DNA of 7,872 nt, taken from NCBI GenBank assembly GCA_003448835.1, contig DLXM01000377.1:1-7872 (forward strand). Direction: 5' to 3'. Position numbers and translations under genes: made by a program. Below the pieces are notes generated by a model that worked only from the letters and a program-made list of their open reading frames with translations, had not been told where the DNA came from and ran no database searches. Positions 1-7,235 of the stretch are shown piece after piece (within the stretch, counting starts at the first letter, position 1; each line of letters starts with the position of its first letter). Source of the stretch: Bacteroidota bacterium. GTDB taxonomy: Bacteria; Bacteroidota; Rhodothermia; Balneolales; HLUCCA01.

Positions 1-268
1 CTGCAATCTGCCGCGCAACACGATGTAAATGGGCAATCCGAAACAGTTGCAATCCGATACCAAAAGGGGATTTCAATTCCGTGAACTTGATTCCATCCTG
101 TGATGACAATCCAAACTGCGAGGCCAATTTCGACTCATCAGGGGCATCAAAACACAGCACTTCCACATCCATGTCCAACTCTTCCCGCAAATACACAGCG
201 ATTTTCAGCGCAACACGTTCTGCGCCACCGATCGTTGCAAACGAAAAATGGGTTATCAGCGCCTTCAT
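1..268 (-). CDS. Glycosyltransferase, GT-B fold (family 4-like), N-terminal part only
   Basis: This is the first 89 codons of a gene that runs off the left edge of the window. The visible protein starts MKALITHFSFATIGGAERVA, and residues 14-19 (GGAERV) form the donor-side glycine-rich loop motif found near the N-terminus of GT4-type glycosyltransferases. A Rossmann-like pattern follows: a helix (VALKIAVYLREEL), then a beta strand (VEVLCF) near residues 38-44. Such enzymes transfer a sugar from a nucleotide-sugar to a lipid-linked acceptor on the cytoplasmic side of the inner membrane. The ATG at 268 is the only start in the frame, because a stop lies upstream at 293..295. It begins 4 bp after the flippase stop, so it is the fifth gene of the polysaccharide operon. 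No strong ribosome binding site is visible. The donor-binding C-terminal domain lies outside the window, so the sugar specificity cannot be inferred. Confidence 0.85.
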   Translation of the reverse strand, partial: MKALITHFSFATIGGAERVALKIAVYLREELDMDVEVLCFDAPDESKLASQFGLSSQDGIKFTELKSPFGIGLQLFRIAHLHRVARQIA

Positions 269-272
269 TAAA

Positions 273-1673
273 TTAATGTACTGTTTTGCTTCTCAATTTC
301 AAGATTTGTTGTAAATCATCGCGTTTCACGAGTCCCATCACAAAAACACCAGCCAAATTCCAGCATCCTAATACCAGCAGTGTCAAAATATGATTTTCGA
401 TCGGGAATCCACTCTGATAATAGAACCAGGCAGCTATCGGGAAAACCAAAGTCCGGGCAATGTTCAAGACATAAGTTCCAATATTATAGAACTTGCGGGT
501 GACCCAAAAATTAATCAGAAACAGAGCAATCTGATCCCACAATGTAATCCACGCCGCAGCCATATATCCGTATTGTGGAATAAAATAAATGTAAGCCGAA
601 ACACTAATTACAAAAATAACCGCAAACAGCTTGTTTACGCTCATTTGATTTCCCGTTGCCGACACGACACTGCCCACGATAAAAACTTGTGAGTTCGCAA
701 TAAGCATGAGCCCAAAAACTCCAATAGCAGCGGATGCTTCAATATACCCATCCCCAAAAACAAGAGACGTGAATTCGTAATGTGCAATGAATATAGTGGT
801 TCCAATTGGGACCGCCAGAGCCAGTAAAATTCGGGATGAAAGTTGAATCAAATCCCACATTTTGTCGCGTTGATCATAAACCCTACAAAACACCGGATAT
901 ACTGCAGCCATAATTGTATCGGGAAATACGATAAAAGCTCCTGCGAAACGTGATCCCGCATTGTACAATCCGACCCAACTTTGATTCCCGGTCAGTCGCT
1001 CCAGCATCACGGTCCCCAGTCGGGTATAGGTAACCTGAATGATATTCATGATCGCAAATGGGAAGGCAGGTTTCAGGATGGAAGCAGCTTCGGCTCGGGT
1101 CGGAATCTTATTTAACCGAACTTTTGTCAGCTTGATGGCCATAAACAACGTTACGACAACCGCAACAAAGGACCCGGCATTATAAAACGTCAAAAAGGCG
1201 TATAAATCGGCACTTGTAAACAGAATAATTAACCCTAAAACGGCAATGAGATTTTTCTCAACAGCAAGTGATATCGCTTCAAATTTGAGTAGTTCAAGCG
1301 AACGAAACAGGGCACGCAAGTGACTTAATATGTAAAGGAAAATCCCTTGTAGAATCCCCATTACGTACAGCGGAAGGGTATATTCTTCTTGATACTGGTA
1401 GTCGAAAACATACAAAATTCCAGCTACCACTATGATCCCAAGCACCCCCAGGCTCCGCAGGATTATCGAAATTCCGGCAAAATGTCCGGCACGATCTTTT
1501 TGAGGGGAAATGGACCGCATGATCTGCAAATCCAGACCCATCTCGAAAAAAGCAGCTATGATATTACTCACTGCAATCAGATATACAAACACCCCAAACT
1601 GTTCAGATCCGAGTAAGCGAGTTGTTAGTACCAGGAACACAATCCACACAGGCTTGGAGATAAAATTCGCCAT
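273..1673 (-). CDS. Wzx-like polysaccharide flippase (MATE/MOP superfamily), start uncertain
   Basis: This integral membrane protein (466 residues from the first ATG) resembles lipid-linked oligosaccharide flippases of the MOP superfamily, which move undecaprenyl-linked repeat units across the inner membrane. The hallmark near the N-terminus is RLLGSEQFGVF (residues 19-29), the usual (R)xLGxxxFG motif after the first helix. About 12 to 14 hydrophobic segments follow, with short charged loops. The start is doubtful. From the ATG at 1673 the first helix begins almost at residue 1 and the usual cytoplasmic lead-in is missing. The same frame stays open upstream to 1740 and encodes ITQNPLEPARISHNIGWLG, which looks like the normal lead-in. 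No ATG, GTG or TTG occurs there. The candidate is an ATA at 1728..1730 that overlaps the preceding stop as ATAA, which would give 485 residues. It lies between the polymerase-like gene and the glycosyltransferase in one operon. Family assignment is firm; the exact substrate is unknown. Confidence 0.9.
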   Translation of the reverse strand: MANFISKPVWIVFLVLTTRLLGSEQFGVFVYLIAVSNIIAAFFEMGLDLQIMRSISPQKDRAGHFAGISIILRSLGVLGIIVVAGILYVFDYQYQEEYTLPLYVMGILQGIFLYILSHLRALFRSLELLKFEAISLAVEKNLIAVLGLIILFTSADLYAFLTFYNAGSFVAVVVTLFMAIKLTKVRLNKIPTRAEAASILKPAFPFAIMNIIQVTYTRLGTVMLERLTGNQSWVGLYNAGSRFAGAFIVFPDTIMAAVYPVFCRVYDQRDKMWDLIQLSSRILLALAVPIGTTIFIAHYEFTSLVFGDGYIEASAAIGVFGLMLIANSQVFIVGSVVSATGNQMSVNKLFAVIFVISVSAYIYFIPQYGYMAAAWITLWDQIALFLINFWVTRKFYNIGTYVLNIARTLVFPIAAWFYYQSGFPIENHILTLLVLGCWNLAGVFVMGLVKRDDLQQILKLRSKTVH

Positions 1674-1726
1674 GCCAAGCCAACCAATATTATGTGAAAT
1701 TCGAGCCGGTTCCAGTGGGTTTTGGG

Positions 1727-3130
1727 TTATGAAGTGGATTTATCGGAGAATAGTGGCGTTACTTTATGTTTTATGTCCTCATAGATCGAGGCAATAAATG
1801 CACCCGATAATGTGATAAAAAACAAGCCATCGAACATACTGTAAAGCGGACTTGTCATATTCAAGATCATAGCCGGAAGTATGATACACATAATTCCCAG
1901 AGATACTTGACGATATAAATCTACTGAATGGTGTTTGAAGCATAAATAGGCATATCTGGCCAGAGTAAGATACAGGGCAGGCATTAGAATCAACCCGAAA
2001 ATCCCAAATTTATACCAAAGAAAAATGTATCCGTTGTGAATGTAATGTGCCGGTTTGTAAACATTTCCAAACAGCATATTATGGCGGATGTATTGCGCGC
2101 CGAGTCCGTGACCGGCAATCGGATTCTCAACTACTTCTTTCATCACGGTCCGACTTTCGACCACACGTTCCATCAATGAGACATCCTGACCGGCCTCAAG
2201 AAGGGACAAAATTCGTGTTTGAAATCCATAAATTATGATTTCAAGCAGGTCATAAAAGAAAATCAGTACAACTAAAGCCACCCCGATAAAAATGGCTGAA
2301 ATTAGTGAAATTGCGAAAATCCGTTCTTTGGTGTCCGCGAAGTATAAAAAAACAGCAGTACTCAGGGCAAAAGTGACCCAGAATCCCCGGCTTTGAGTTA
2401 AAATGAGTCCCAGCATCAAAAAAGTAAGCATGACACCCCAGGAAATTCGCATCGTCAAATTTTTTGCGTAACTGAACAGCACAAGCGCCACAACACAACC
2501 CATCAAAATTACGATTTCGTTGACGGCTGACCGAGCCAGTTCAAGCTCCCATGCCATGGTTGCCTGGATGATAATCTGGCGATAGTTCACAAAATTTCTG
2601 ATACAAACCAGAATGATAATGAGAAGTATAGCACCCAAAAACCAGTCCCTATTTTTTGGATTGCTCAGGTATTTACGAAATGGGAAATAGCCCAGAATTG
2701 CAGCGTAGATCGATCCATCGATGAGCAAAACCGAGACGCTGTTTCGTTGAAGTATTCCAATAAAAACTCCATAAAGTACCATTCCATACAGCAGAAAAAA
2801 CAACGTATCGATCTTATTTTCATACTTGAGATCTAGTTTTAAAATGTCCGGAATCAGGACAAAAACCAGCACCATGAGCAACGACGAATAAAAGATAATT
2901 TCACCAATGTTGAGTCCCGCAGTATTTCTCAAAATGAAATATGTTGCGACCAGAAAAACGAGTGGAAGTGACTCACGATAATTTATTGTCAGAAAAAGCC
3001 CAAGTGCTACAACCATCGGAGCAGCAATCAACAGAATGCTCCCCTTACTGAGAAGTAAGAATGTCAGAACGATAGCCGAAACGATTCCGACTAAGGTCCA
3101 ATCGGGACTTTTAAGCGTTTCAATTCGCAT
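1727..3130 (-). CDS. O-antigen polymerase/ligase-like membrane protein (Wzy/WaaL family)
   Basis: This 467-residue protein has about 11 to 12 hydrophobic segments and the signature of the O-antigen ligase/polymerase family (Wzy_C type). It has TQSRG at residues 245-249, inside the conserved region where an arginine follows a transmembrane helix. A long periplasmic loop follows (about 300-365), carrying ENPIAGHGLG (335-344) and HNGYIFLWYKFGIFGL, whose histidine (H365) matches the conserved loop histidine. Proteins of this fold join lipid-linked glycans on the periplasmic side, either polymerising repeat units (Wzy) or ligating glycan to an acceptor (WaaL or protein O-glycosylation ligases). 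Sequence alone does not separate these. Position directly after a Wzz-like gene and before a flippase favours Wzy. The ATG at 3130 lies inside the end of the upstream gene (11 bp overlap), suggesting translational coupling. The gene ends with TAA at 1727..1729. Confidence 0.88.
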   Translation of the reverse strand: MRIETLKSPDWTLVGIVSAIVLTFLLLSKGSILLIAAPMVVALGLFLTINYRESLPLVFLVATYFILRNTAGLNIGEIIFYSSLLMVLVFVLIPDILKLDLKYENKIDTLFFLLYGMVLYGVFIGILQRNSVSVLLIDGSIYAAILGYFPFRKYLSNPKNRDWFLGAILLIIILVCIRNFVNYRQIIIQATMAWELELARSAVNEIVILMGCVVALVLFSYAKNLTMRISWGVMLTFLMLGLILTQSRGFWVTFALSTAVFLYFADTKERIFAISLISAIFIGVALVVLIFFYDLLEIIIYGFQTRILSLLEAGQDVSLMERVVESRTVMKEVVENPIAGHGLGAQYIRHNMLFGNVYKPAHYIHNGYIFLWYKFGIFGLILMPALYLTLARYAYLCFKHHSVDLYRQVSLGIMCIILPAMILNMTSPLYSMFDGLFFITLSGAFIASIYEDIKHKVTPLFSDKSTS

Positions 3131-4280
3131 CAGAAGAATTCAGCAATTCTTTAAAATAAGCTCTGTTGAGTGAGTAATGTAACTGAATAATCAATAGCAA
3201 TTTGATCAATATTCCGGCAGATAATACCGATAATATCACAATTAATGACCGGAATGGGCGATCTTTTTTCTCAGCAATTTGGGGCGGATCTACTACGGTC
3301 ACGACCGGAAGTGATTTTTGTTCTTCGAGTCGTGCCTGTTCGTATAATGGCAGTAAAACCTTCTGAATCTGAATTTCGACTTCAATATCCTGCAGTAATT
3401 TATAATACTCTGATGCTATTTTTGGAAGCTCAGGAAAATTGATCAGAAACTGCTCTTGATTTGAATTTTTATACAAGTTCTGAATCTGCTGATCCAAAAC
3501 ATTTACTTCAATTTGAGTTGTTTTATACAAGTCGTTTTCCGGTGATAGGGTCTCATTAAATACTTCCAAACGGGCTTGCGCTTCGATTTTTCGTGCCATT
3601 AAATCAGCAATGACCTGCAAATTGCTTAATACTTGTTCCGGAAGTTCATATATGCCATAACTTTCCTGAAAAACCTGCATCCTGTTTCTCAAATCATCAA
3701 TCGTTTGCAGAGAAAGATTATATCGCTGTTCGATAAATTCGCGATAATTTCTGGCTTCAACACCGGCAAGTTCAATACTCAAATCACTCACCAACTGGAC
3801 ATAAAACTCAACCATGGCTTTCGCCCGGGCTGGATCTTCATCCCACACTTCGATAATGAAATTACCTTCCTGAAGTCCGCGAAATGATGTATTATCTTCG
3901 AGTTCGCCCATGGTAATAGTCATTGGCCAGCGTTCTCCGGCAGTTTCGTAAACTTCCATTAAGTTAAATTCTTCGATCACACGACGCTTAGAACTTTCGC
4001 TATTCAACAGTACATAAAGTCGGTCAATATCACGATTCCGGCCACCAATGAGTCCACCGGTCAGAGCGCCAAGACCGCGTCCACTTAGAATATCAAGACC
4101 AACTGATCGTTCCTCTGATGGGAAAAGATTGGCAGATGATCTATAAACGTCGTTTAGTGTTAAAACATAAATAACCGAGCCGACTGCGGCGATGAATGCT
4201 ACAATGATAATTGTTTTAAAACTTGAGAACAGATGACGAATAATCTGAACTCCTGATGGGGATTGATACTTCGATTTCAT
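3120..4280 (-). CDS. Wzz-like chain-length determinant / polysaccharide co-polymerase
   Basis: This 386-residue protein has the layout of a polysaccharide co-polymerase of the inner membrane. TM1 is at about residues 21-41, followed by the N-terminal Wzz-type segment (DVYRSSANLFPSEE). A glycine-rich stretch (GRGLGALTGGLIGG, 67-80) comes next, then a long periplasmic helical region rich in E, Q and R (about 175-320, likely coiled coil). A proline-containing motif precedes the second helix (PVVTVVDPPQIAEKKDRPFR, 325-344), and TM2 is at about 345-367. No cytoplasmic Walker A/Walker B tyrosine kinase domain follows, so it is the kinase-free form. The role is to control polymer length together with the polymerase and, by its placement, to contact the outer-membrane export protein. 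It starts 10 bp after the export gene stop and overlaps the polymerase start by 11 bp. Start ATG at 4280; no strong ribosome binding site. Confidence 0.9.
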   Translation of the reverse strand: MKSKYQSPSGVQIIRHLFSSFKTIIIVAFIAAVGSVIYVLTLNDVYRSSANLFPSEERSVGLDILSGRGLGALTGGLIGGRNRDIDRLYVLLNSESSKRRVIEEFNLMEVYETAGERWPMTITMGELEDNTSFRGLQEGNFIIEVWDEDPARAKAMVEFYVQLVSDLSIELAGVEARNYREFIEQRYNLSLQTIDDLRNRMQVFQESYGIYELPEQVLSNLQVIADLMARKIEAQARLEVFNETLSPENDLYKTTQIEVNVLDQQIQNLYKNSNQEQFLINFPELPKIASEYYKLLQDIEVEIQIQKVLLPLYEQARLEEQKSLPVVTVVDPPQIAEKKDRPFRSLIVILSVLSAGILIKLLLIIQLHYSLNRAYFKELLNSSDAN

Positions 4281-4290
4281 TAAAAGTTGA

Positions 4291-6066
4291 TCAACGTTCG
4301 TTTAAAATAAGGATAGTGGTCAGGATTCCGGCAATGGCTGAAATTCCTGAAATGACAATCTGGATAGTACTGTTTCGTTGTTGGGTCTTAGCGAGTTCAT
4401 ATTGACGCAGAGTTGTAAATGTTTCTCGTGGAACCCTATCGACGTAAACCATATCACCGGATTCAATCGTTGTTTCATTATGTTTAAACCAGGTCATGCT
4501 ACCTGCTTTAATAACAAAAATTCTTCCGACATCCGCAGATCCGGTAGTTCCCCCGGCCATTCTGATGTAATCGTCGGCGCTCAAACCACTTTTAAATGGA
4601 TAATATCCCGTACTATTCGCCTGGCCGATTACTGCAACCGAGTTCCGATCTTTTGGTATGATTAGCCTGTCATTGTCTGACAACTTAATTTCTTGTGTTT
4701 TTGCAGTGTTGTTAAGGTCAATTGGAATCAACGATAGACTTCCTGCTCGTTCCAGATATAGTGTATTTACACTTTCGGTGTACACATCTGATGTTCGATT
4801 AATTAACCCAATGGTCCAGTCATAGTCGGGTTGCTCGGTCATTAAATTTTTCCAGAGTCCCTCTCGATCAATGAAAGCTGCATTAGCCAATGAATATTCT
4901 GTTAGACCACCTGCCATTTCAATCAAGTCCTGAACGGTGGTTTTTCCATCGATAATTGGATAAATACCTGGATTCAACACCTCACCTGACACCCAGGCTG
5001 AGTGATTTTGACGAATTGCTGAAGTCCTGTTAACGATCAATCTTGAGTCCGGTTCAACCTCATAACTTTCAAATTCATTAGCCGATACGATTTCTACGTT
5101 GCCTGAAGAAAGAACACGAACGGATTCCGTAGAACCATAATCATTTACTCCTCCGGCCATTTTTAATAACTGAGCAATGGTATCTCCGGCACGGAACTCC
5201 GATTCAAATGGTCTTTTCACCATGCCCGAAACAGATACTCTAGGGGATGATTGATTCCTGCTTTCGAGTACAATACGGTCACCGCTTTGAATTACTGGAT
5301 TCAAATCCAGATCACCAGTGTAAAAGTAGCCAATGATATCAGCAGATGTTGATGACCCATCTCGGTGTTTAATTAATAAATTTCGCAGCGAGTAATGTTG
5401 AAGTCTGCTGTCTCCTAATTCAAACTCACGTTCAAGACTGGACAGGTTAATAGGAATAGCCGGTTCGATAGTAGTGACCATTGGAGCTGCATTTACACCC
5501 TCGTCATCTGTACCCGGAACCGGACGACTGATCGTAGTCAAAATATTTCCTAATACCACTTTGTCTACCCGTGTAGTCGCTGGGACATATTGTAAGCCAG
5601 GTCGAGGGGATTCGCCCGTTAAATGAACCGCTACTGGTCGTGGGACATCCAGCGTAATCGTTACCTGATCAAATTTATAATAACGTGTAATCACCGATTC
5701 GATTTTTTCGCGAGCTTCGGTAATGGTTAAATCCCGGACACTCACATTACCAATGGTAGGCAATACGACTTCACCTAATGGATTCACCACAATACCGCGC
5801 ATAATTACGGGTACGGCACCACGAATTGTGATTGTAATTGCATCCATGGGTCCTAATAAATAGGAATCGGGATCAATAGCTGCTTCCATCATGAAACCGT
5901 TGGTGATCATTCCCAGACCGATTTCATCTACATATTGGTTAATTGCATCACGAGACTGTGGCCTGTCTGCATTCGACTGACCTTGCTGTCCGTAAGCAAT
6001 ACTACCTGTCAACAGGAAAACTGTTAACAATACTTGAAAAGGTACTCTACTCCTTAGTCGCATCAT
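4291..6066 (-). CDS. Outer-membrane polysaccharide export protein with SLBB domains (Wza-like OPX)
   Basis: This 591-residue exported protein begins with a signal peptide (MMRLRSR, then a hydrophobic core PFQVLLTVFLLTGSIAYG) that ends before QQGQS. No lipobox cysteine is present, so it is probably cleaved by signal peptidase I rather than lipidated. Residues about 64-146 form the poly-export domain (LGPMDAITITIRG...NPLGEVVLPTIGNVSVRDLT...). SLBB ligand-type domains follow. The first starts around 145 and carries a long insertion (about 160-240). Clearer repeats lie at about 275-345 (VSGMVKRPFESEFRAGDTI), 355-470 (VSGEVLNPGIYPIIDGKTT) and 475-543 (IGQANSTGYYPFKSGLSADD), each with a MAGG core. 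Residues 566-588 form a hydrophobic C-terminal helix, which may cross the outer membrane. It would form the export channel for the polymer. It is the first gene of the operon. Two ATGs are adjacent (6066 and 6063); I take the first, with an in-frame stop at 6082..6084. Confidence 0.92.
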   Translation of the reverse strand: MMRLRSRVPFQVLLTVFLLTGSIAYGQQGQSNADRPQSRDAINQYVDEIGLGMITNGFMMEAAIDPDSYLLGPMDAITITIRGAVPVIMRGIVVNPLGEVVLPTIGNVSVRDLTITEAREKIESVITRYYKFDQVTITLDVPRPVAVHLTGESPRPGLQYVPATTRVDKVVLGNILTTISRPVPGTDDEGVNAAPMVTTIEPAIPINLSSLEREFELGDSRLQHYSLRNLLIKHRDGSSTSADIIGYFYTGDLDLNPVIQSGDRIVLESRNQSSPRVSVSGMVKRPFESEFRAGDTIAQLLKMAGGVNDYGSTESVRVLSSGNVEIVSANEFESYEVEPDSRLIVNRTSAIRQNHSAWVSGEVLNPGIYPIIDGKTTVQDLIEMAGGLTEYSLANAAFIDREGLWKNLMTEQPDYDWTIGLINRTSDVYTESVNTLYLERAGSLSLIPIDLNNTAKTQEIKLSDNDRLIIPKDRNSVAVIGQANSTGYYPFKSGLSADDYIRMAGGTTGSADVGRIFVIKAGSMTWFKHNETTIESGDMVYVDRVPRETFTTLRQYELAKTQQRNSTIQIVISGISAIAGILTTILILNER

Positions 6067-6178
6067 AAATAATTGAACGGGTTAATACATAAACACGTCA
6101 AAATAACGATAAAATCTATAACGATTTAATCCAAAGTGCGTGTTCTTGAATTTTGTTGTGGATTTAATAATCTCCGGA
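6067..6178 (-). promoter_or_regulatory. AT-rich leader before the polysaccharide operon, possible promoter
   Basis: This 112 bp gap lies between the transporter stop and the export gene start and is the only sizeable gap ahead of the operon. Reading the minus strand, a sigma-70-like pair is present: TTGGAT (6129..6134) and TATCGT (6106..6111), with a 17 bp spacer. A near match to the Bacteroidota -7 box, TTATTTTG (6099..6106), overlaps it with one mismatch. An 8 bp direct repeat ATAACGAT (plus strand) occurs at 6103..6110 and 6118..6125, 15 bp apart, within the same promoter-like stretch. All of these are pattern matches in AT-rich DNA, so the promoter call is tentative. The transporter mRNA could also read through. 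Confidence 0.3.
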
Positions 6179-7069
6179 TTATTTTCTTCGGGTTTGGATA
6201 ATACCTGCAATAACTACTGCAGAGCCAATATATTGCATGGTTGTCATGGTCTCACCTAAAATCAGATAACCTAATATTAGTCCGAGTACAGGTACTAAAT
6301 TTTGGTATGTTGCGGTTCTGACGGCACCAACCTGACGGAGTCCGTAGTTCCAAATAATATATGATATTCCCACTGATAGGATACCGCTGTATAGTGCACC
6401 TCCATAACTTACAGGTCTGATAGCACTATAATCCAGTTCAATCAACCAGGGGATTCCGGCAATAACTAATGCCACACCGCCAACTGACATCGACATCGTG
6501 GTCAATTGCAAAGGTGGATAATATTTCAGGAATCCTTTTGATAGTACTGTGTAATAGCCAAAAACGAATGCCGAAGCCAGGGTCAATAAATCTCCAACAA
6601 AGGTGTCAGATGAAAGACTGATTCGTTCGGGTTTCCCAAGTAGGATTAAAATCACACCCACAAACGCCAGAGTCACACCAATTGCTTTATTCCGTGTCAT
6701 TTTTTCATCGGAAACAAGGTGAGCGGTCACGGCAACCCAGACTGGAATAGTACCCAACATCACAGCTGAATTCGCAGAAAACGTCCGCTCAAGGCCAAAA
6801 ATGAACAACAATTGGTACATTAAGTTCCCAAGCATGCCCAACATGATCAATTTGATCCAGTCTTCTTTTCGAATTGGCCGCCATTCTCTACGATAAAGTA
6901 CAACGCCCCACATCAAAATCGTGGCCAGGAAGAAACGCATTGCGTTAAAACTCATCGGATCTATATCCACTAAACTGATTTTAACGATCGAAAAGTTTAA
7001 TGCCCAAACACAAGCGACCCCAAATAGTAAAAATTCAATCAGGAAGGTTCGTTTTGGATCGTGCTCCAT
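6179..7069 (-). CDS. EamA/DMT-family transporter
   Basis: This 296-residue protein has about ten hydrophobic segments arranged as two EamA repeats (roughly residues 12-145 and 157-290), the architecture of the drug/metabolite transporter superfamily. Typical features are the first-repeat start (FGVACVWALNFSIVKISL), a conserved arginine-bearing helix (NAMRFFLATILMW), the mid-repeat segment (NSAVMLGTIPVWVAVTAHLVSDEK) and the second-repeat end (VPVLGLILGYLILGETMTTMQYIG). Members export amino acids, metabolites or drugs across the inner membrane; the substrate here cannot be read from sequence. The frame is open to an upstream ATG at 7189, but I choose 7069. The extra 40 residues are hydrophilic and cysteine-containing, unlike the family, while MEHDPKRTFLIEFLLFG is a normal start with GGGG nine bases upstream. 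It may or may not be co-transcribed with the polysaccharide genes 112 bp downstream. Confidence 0.9.
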   Translation of the reverse strand: MEHDPKRTFLIEFLLFGVACVWALNFSIVKISLVDIDPMSFNAMRFFLATILMWGVVLYRREWRPIRKEDWIKLIMLGMLGNLMYQLLFIFGLERTFSANSAVMLGTIPVWVAVTAHLVSDEKMTRNKAIGVTLAFVGVILILLGKPERISLSSDTFVGDLLTLASAFVFGYYTVLSKGFLKYYPPLQLTTMSMSVGGVALVIAGIPWLIELDYSAIRPVSYGGALYSGILSVGISYIIWNYGLRQVGAVRTATYQNLVPVLGLILGYLILGETMTTMQYIGSAVVIAGIIQTRRK

Positions 7070-7078
7070 AATTTGATA

Positions 7079-7082
7079 CCCC
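7079..7082 (-). promoter_or_regulatory. Possible ribosome binding site of the EamA transporter
   Basis: On the minus strand, CGGGGTATC places a GGGG run nine bases before the ATG at 7069. This is one of the few purine-rich runs at a sensible distance from a start in this window, and it supports the shorter start over the ATG at 7189. A GGGG run is only a partial match to an anti-Shine-Dalgarno target. Confidence 0.3.
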
Positions 7083-7113
7083 GTTTCGAACTGGAAAAAT
7101 TGATTTAAAATAT

Positions 7114-7190
7114 TGTGTATGCCCCGGCAGGAGAAACATCCTGATATATTGAGACGGCTTAAGTTACGCGGATTCCAATCGCAATACACA
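7114..7190. repeat. Inverted repeat TGTGTAT ... ATACACA with internal hairpin
   Basis: TGTGTAT at 7114..7120 is the exact reverse complement of ATACACA at 7184..7190, 63 bp apart. Inside it, CAGGA (7128..7132) pairs with TCCTG (7139..7143) around a 6-base loop. If transcribed from the minus strand this would be a stem-closed leader of the EamA transporter, about 45 bases upstream of its start. A 7 bp inverted repeat can occur by chance, and I do not recognise a known riboswitch. Confidence 0.2.
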
Positions 7191-7227
7191 GATAAATTTG
7201 CACTCTCAGGTGAATCATAACTTTCCG

Positions 7228-7235
7228 TATATTTG
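7228..7235 (+). promoter_or_regulatory. Candidate -7 promoter element (TATATTTG) for the DUF4293 gene
   Basis: TATATTTG matches the Bacteroidota primary-sigma -7 consensus TAnnTTTG at all fixed positions and lies 50 bp before the GTG start at 7286, a sensible leader distance. The expected TTG-type -33 element about 19 bp upstream is not evident; the nearest TTTG (7197..7200) is 27 bp away. A second TAnnTTTG match at 7193..7200 is an alternative. Confidence 0.4.

Noticed and set aside
81..314. Plus-strand frame opposite the glycosyltransferase and flippase end
   Set aside because: It is antisense to a gene with a clear GGAERV motif and spans the junction of two operon genes. The translation is serine-rich with no family resemblance.
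2250..2498. Minus-strand 82-residue frame inside the polymerase gene
   Set aside because: It lies wholly within a well-supported gene in another frame and its translation is a low-complexity shadow without recognisable features.
4378..4665. Plus-strand frame antisense to the export protein
   Set aside because: The opposite strand encodes a clear SLBB domain and C-terminal helix, and the frame has no upstream start signals.
6166..6183. Perfect 7 bp hairpin AATAATC-TCCG-GATTATT at the transporter stop, as a terminator
   Set aside because: On the minus strand, the only transcribed one here, it is followed by AAATCC and not a U-run. The stem has a single G-C pair and includes the stop codon of the transporter.
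7070..7189. N-terminal extension of the EamA transporter to an ATG at 7189
   Set aside because: The extra 40 residues are hydrophilic, contain two cysteines and do not resemble the family. The ATG at 7069 gives a normal-length protein with a GGGG run nine bases upstream.
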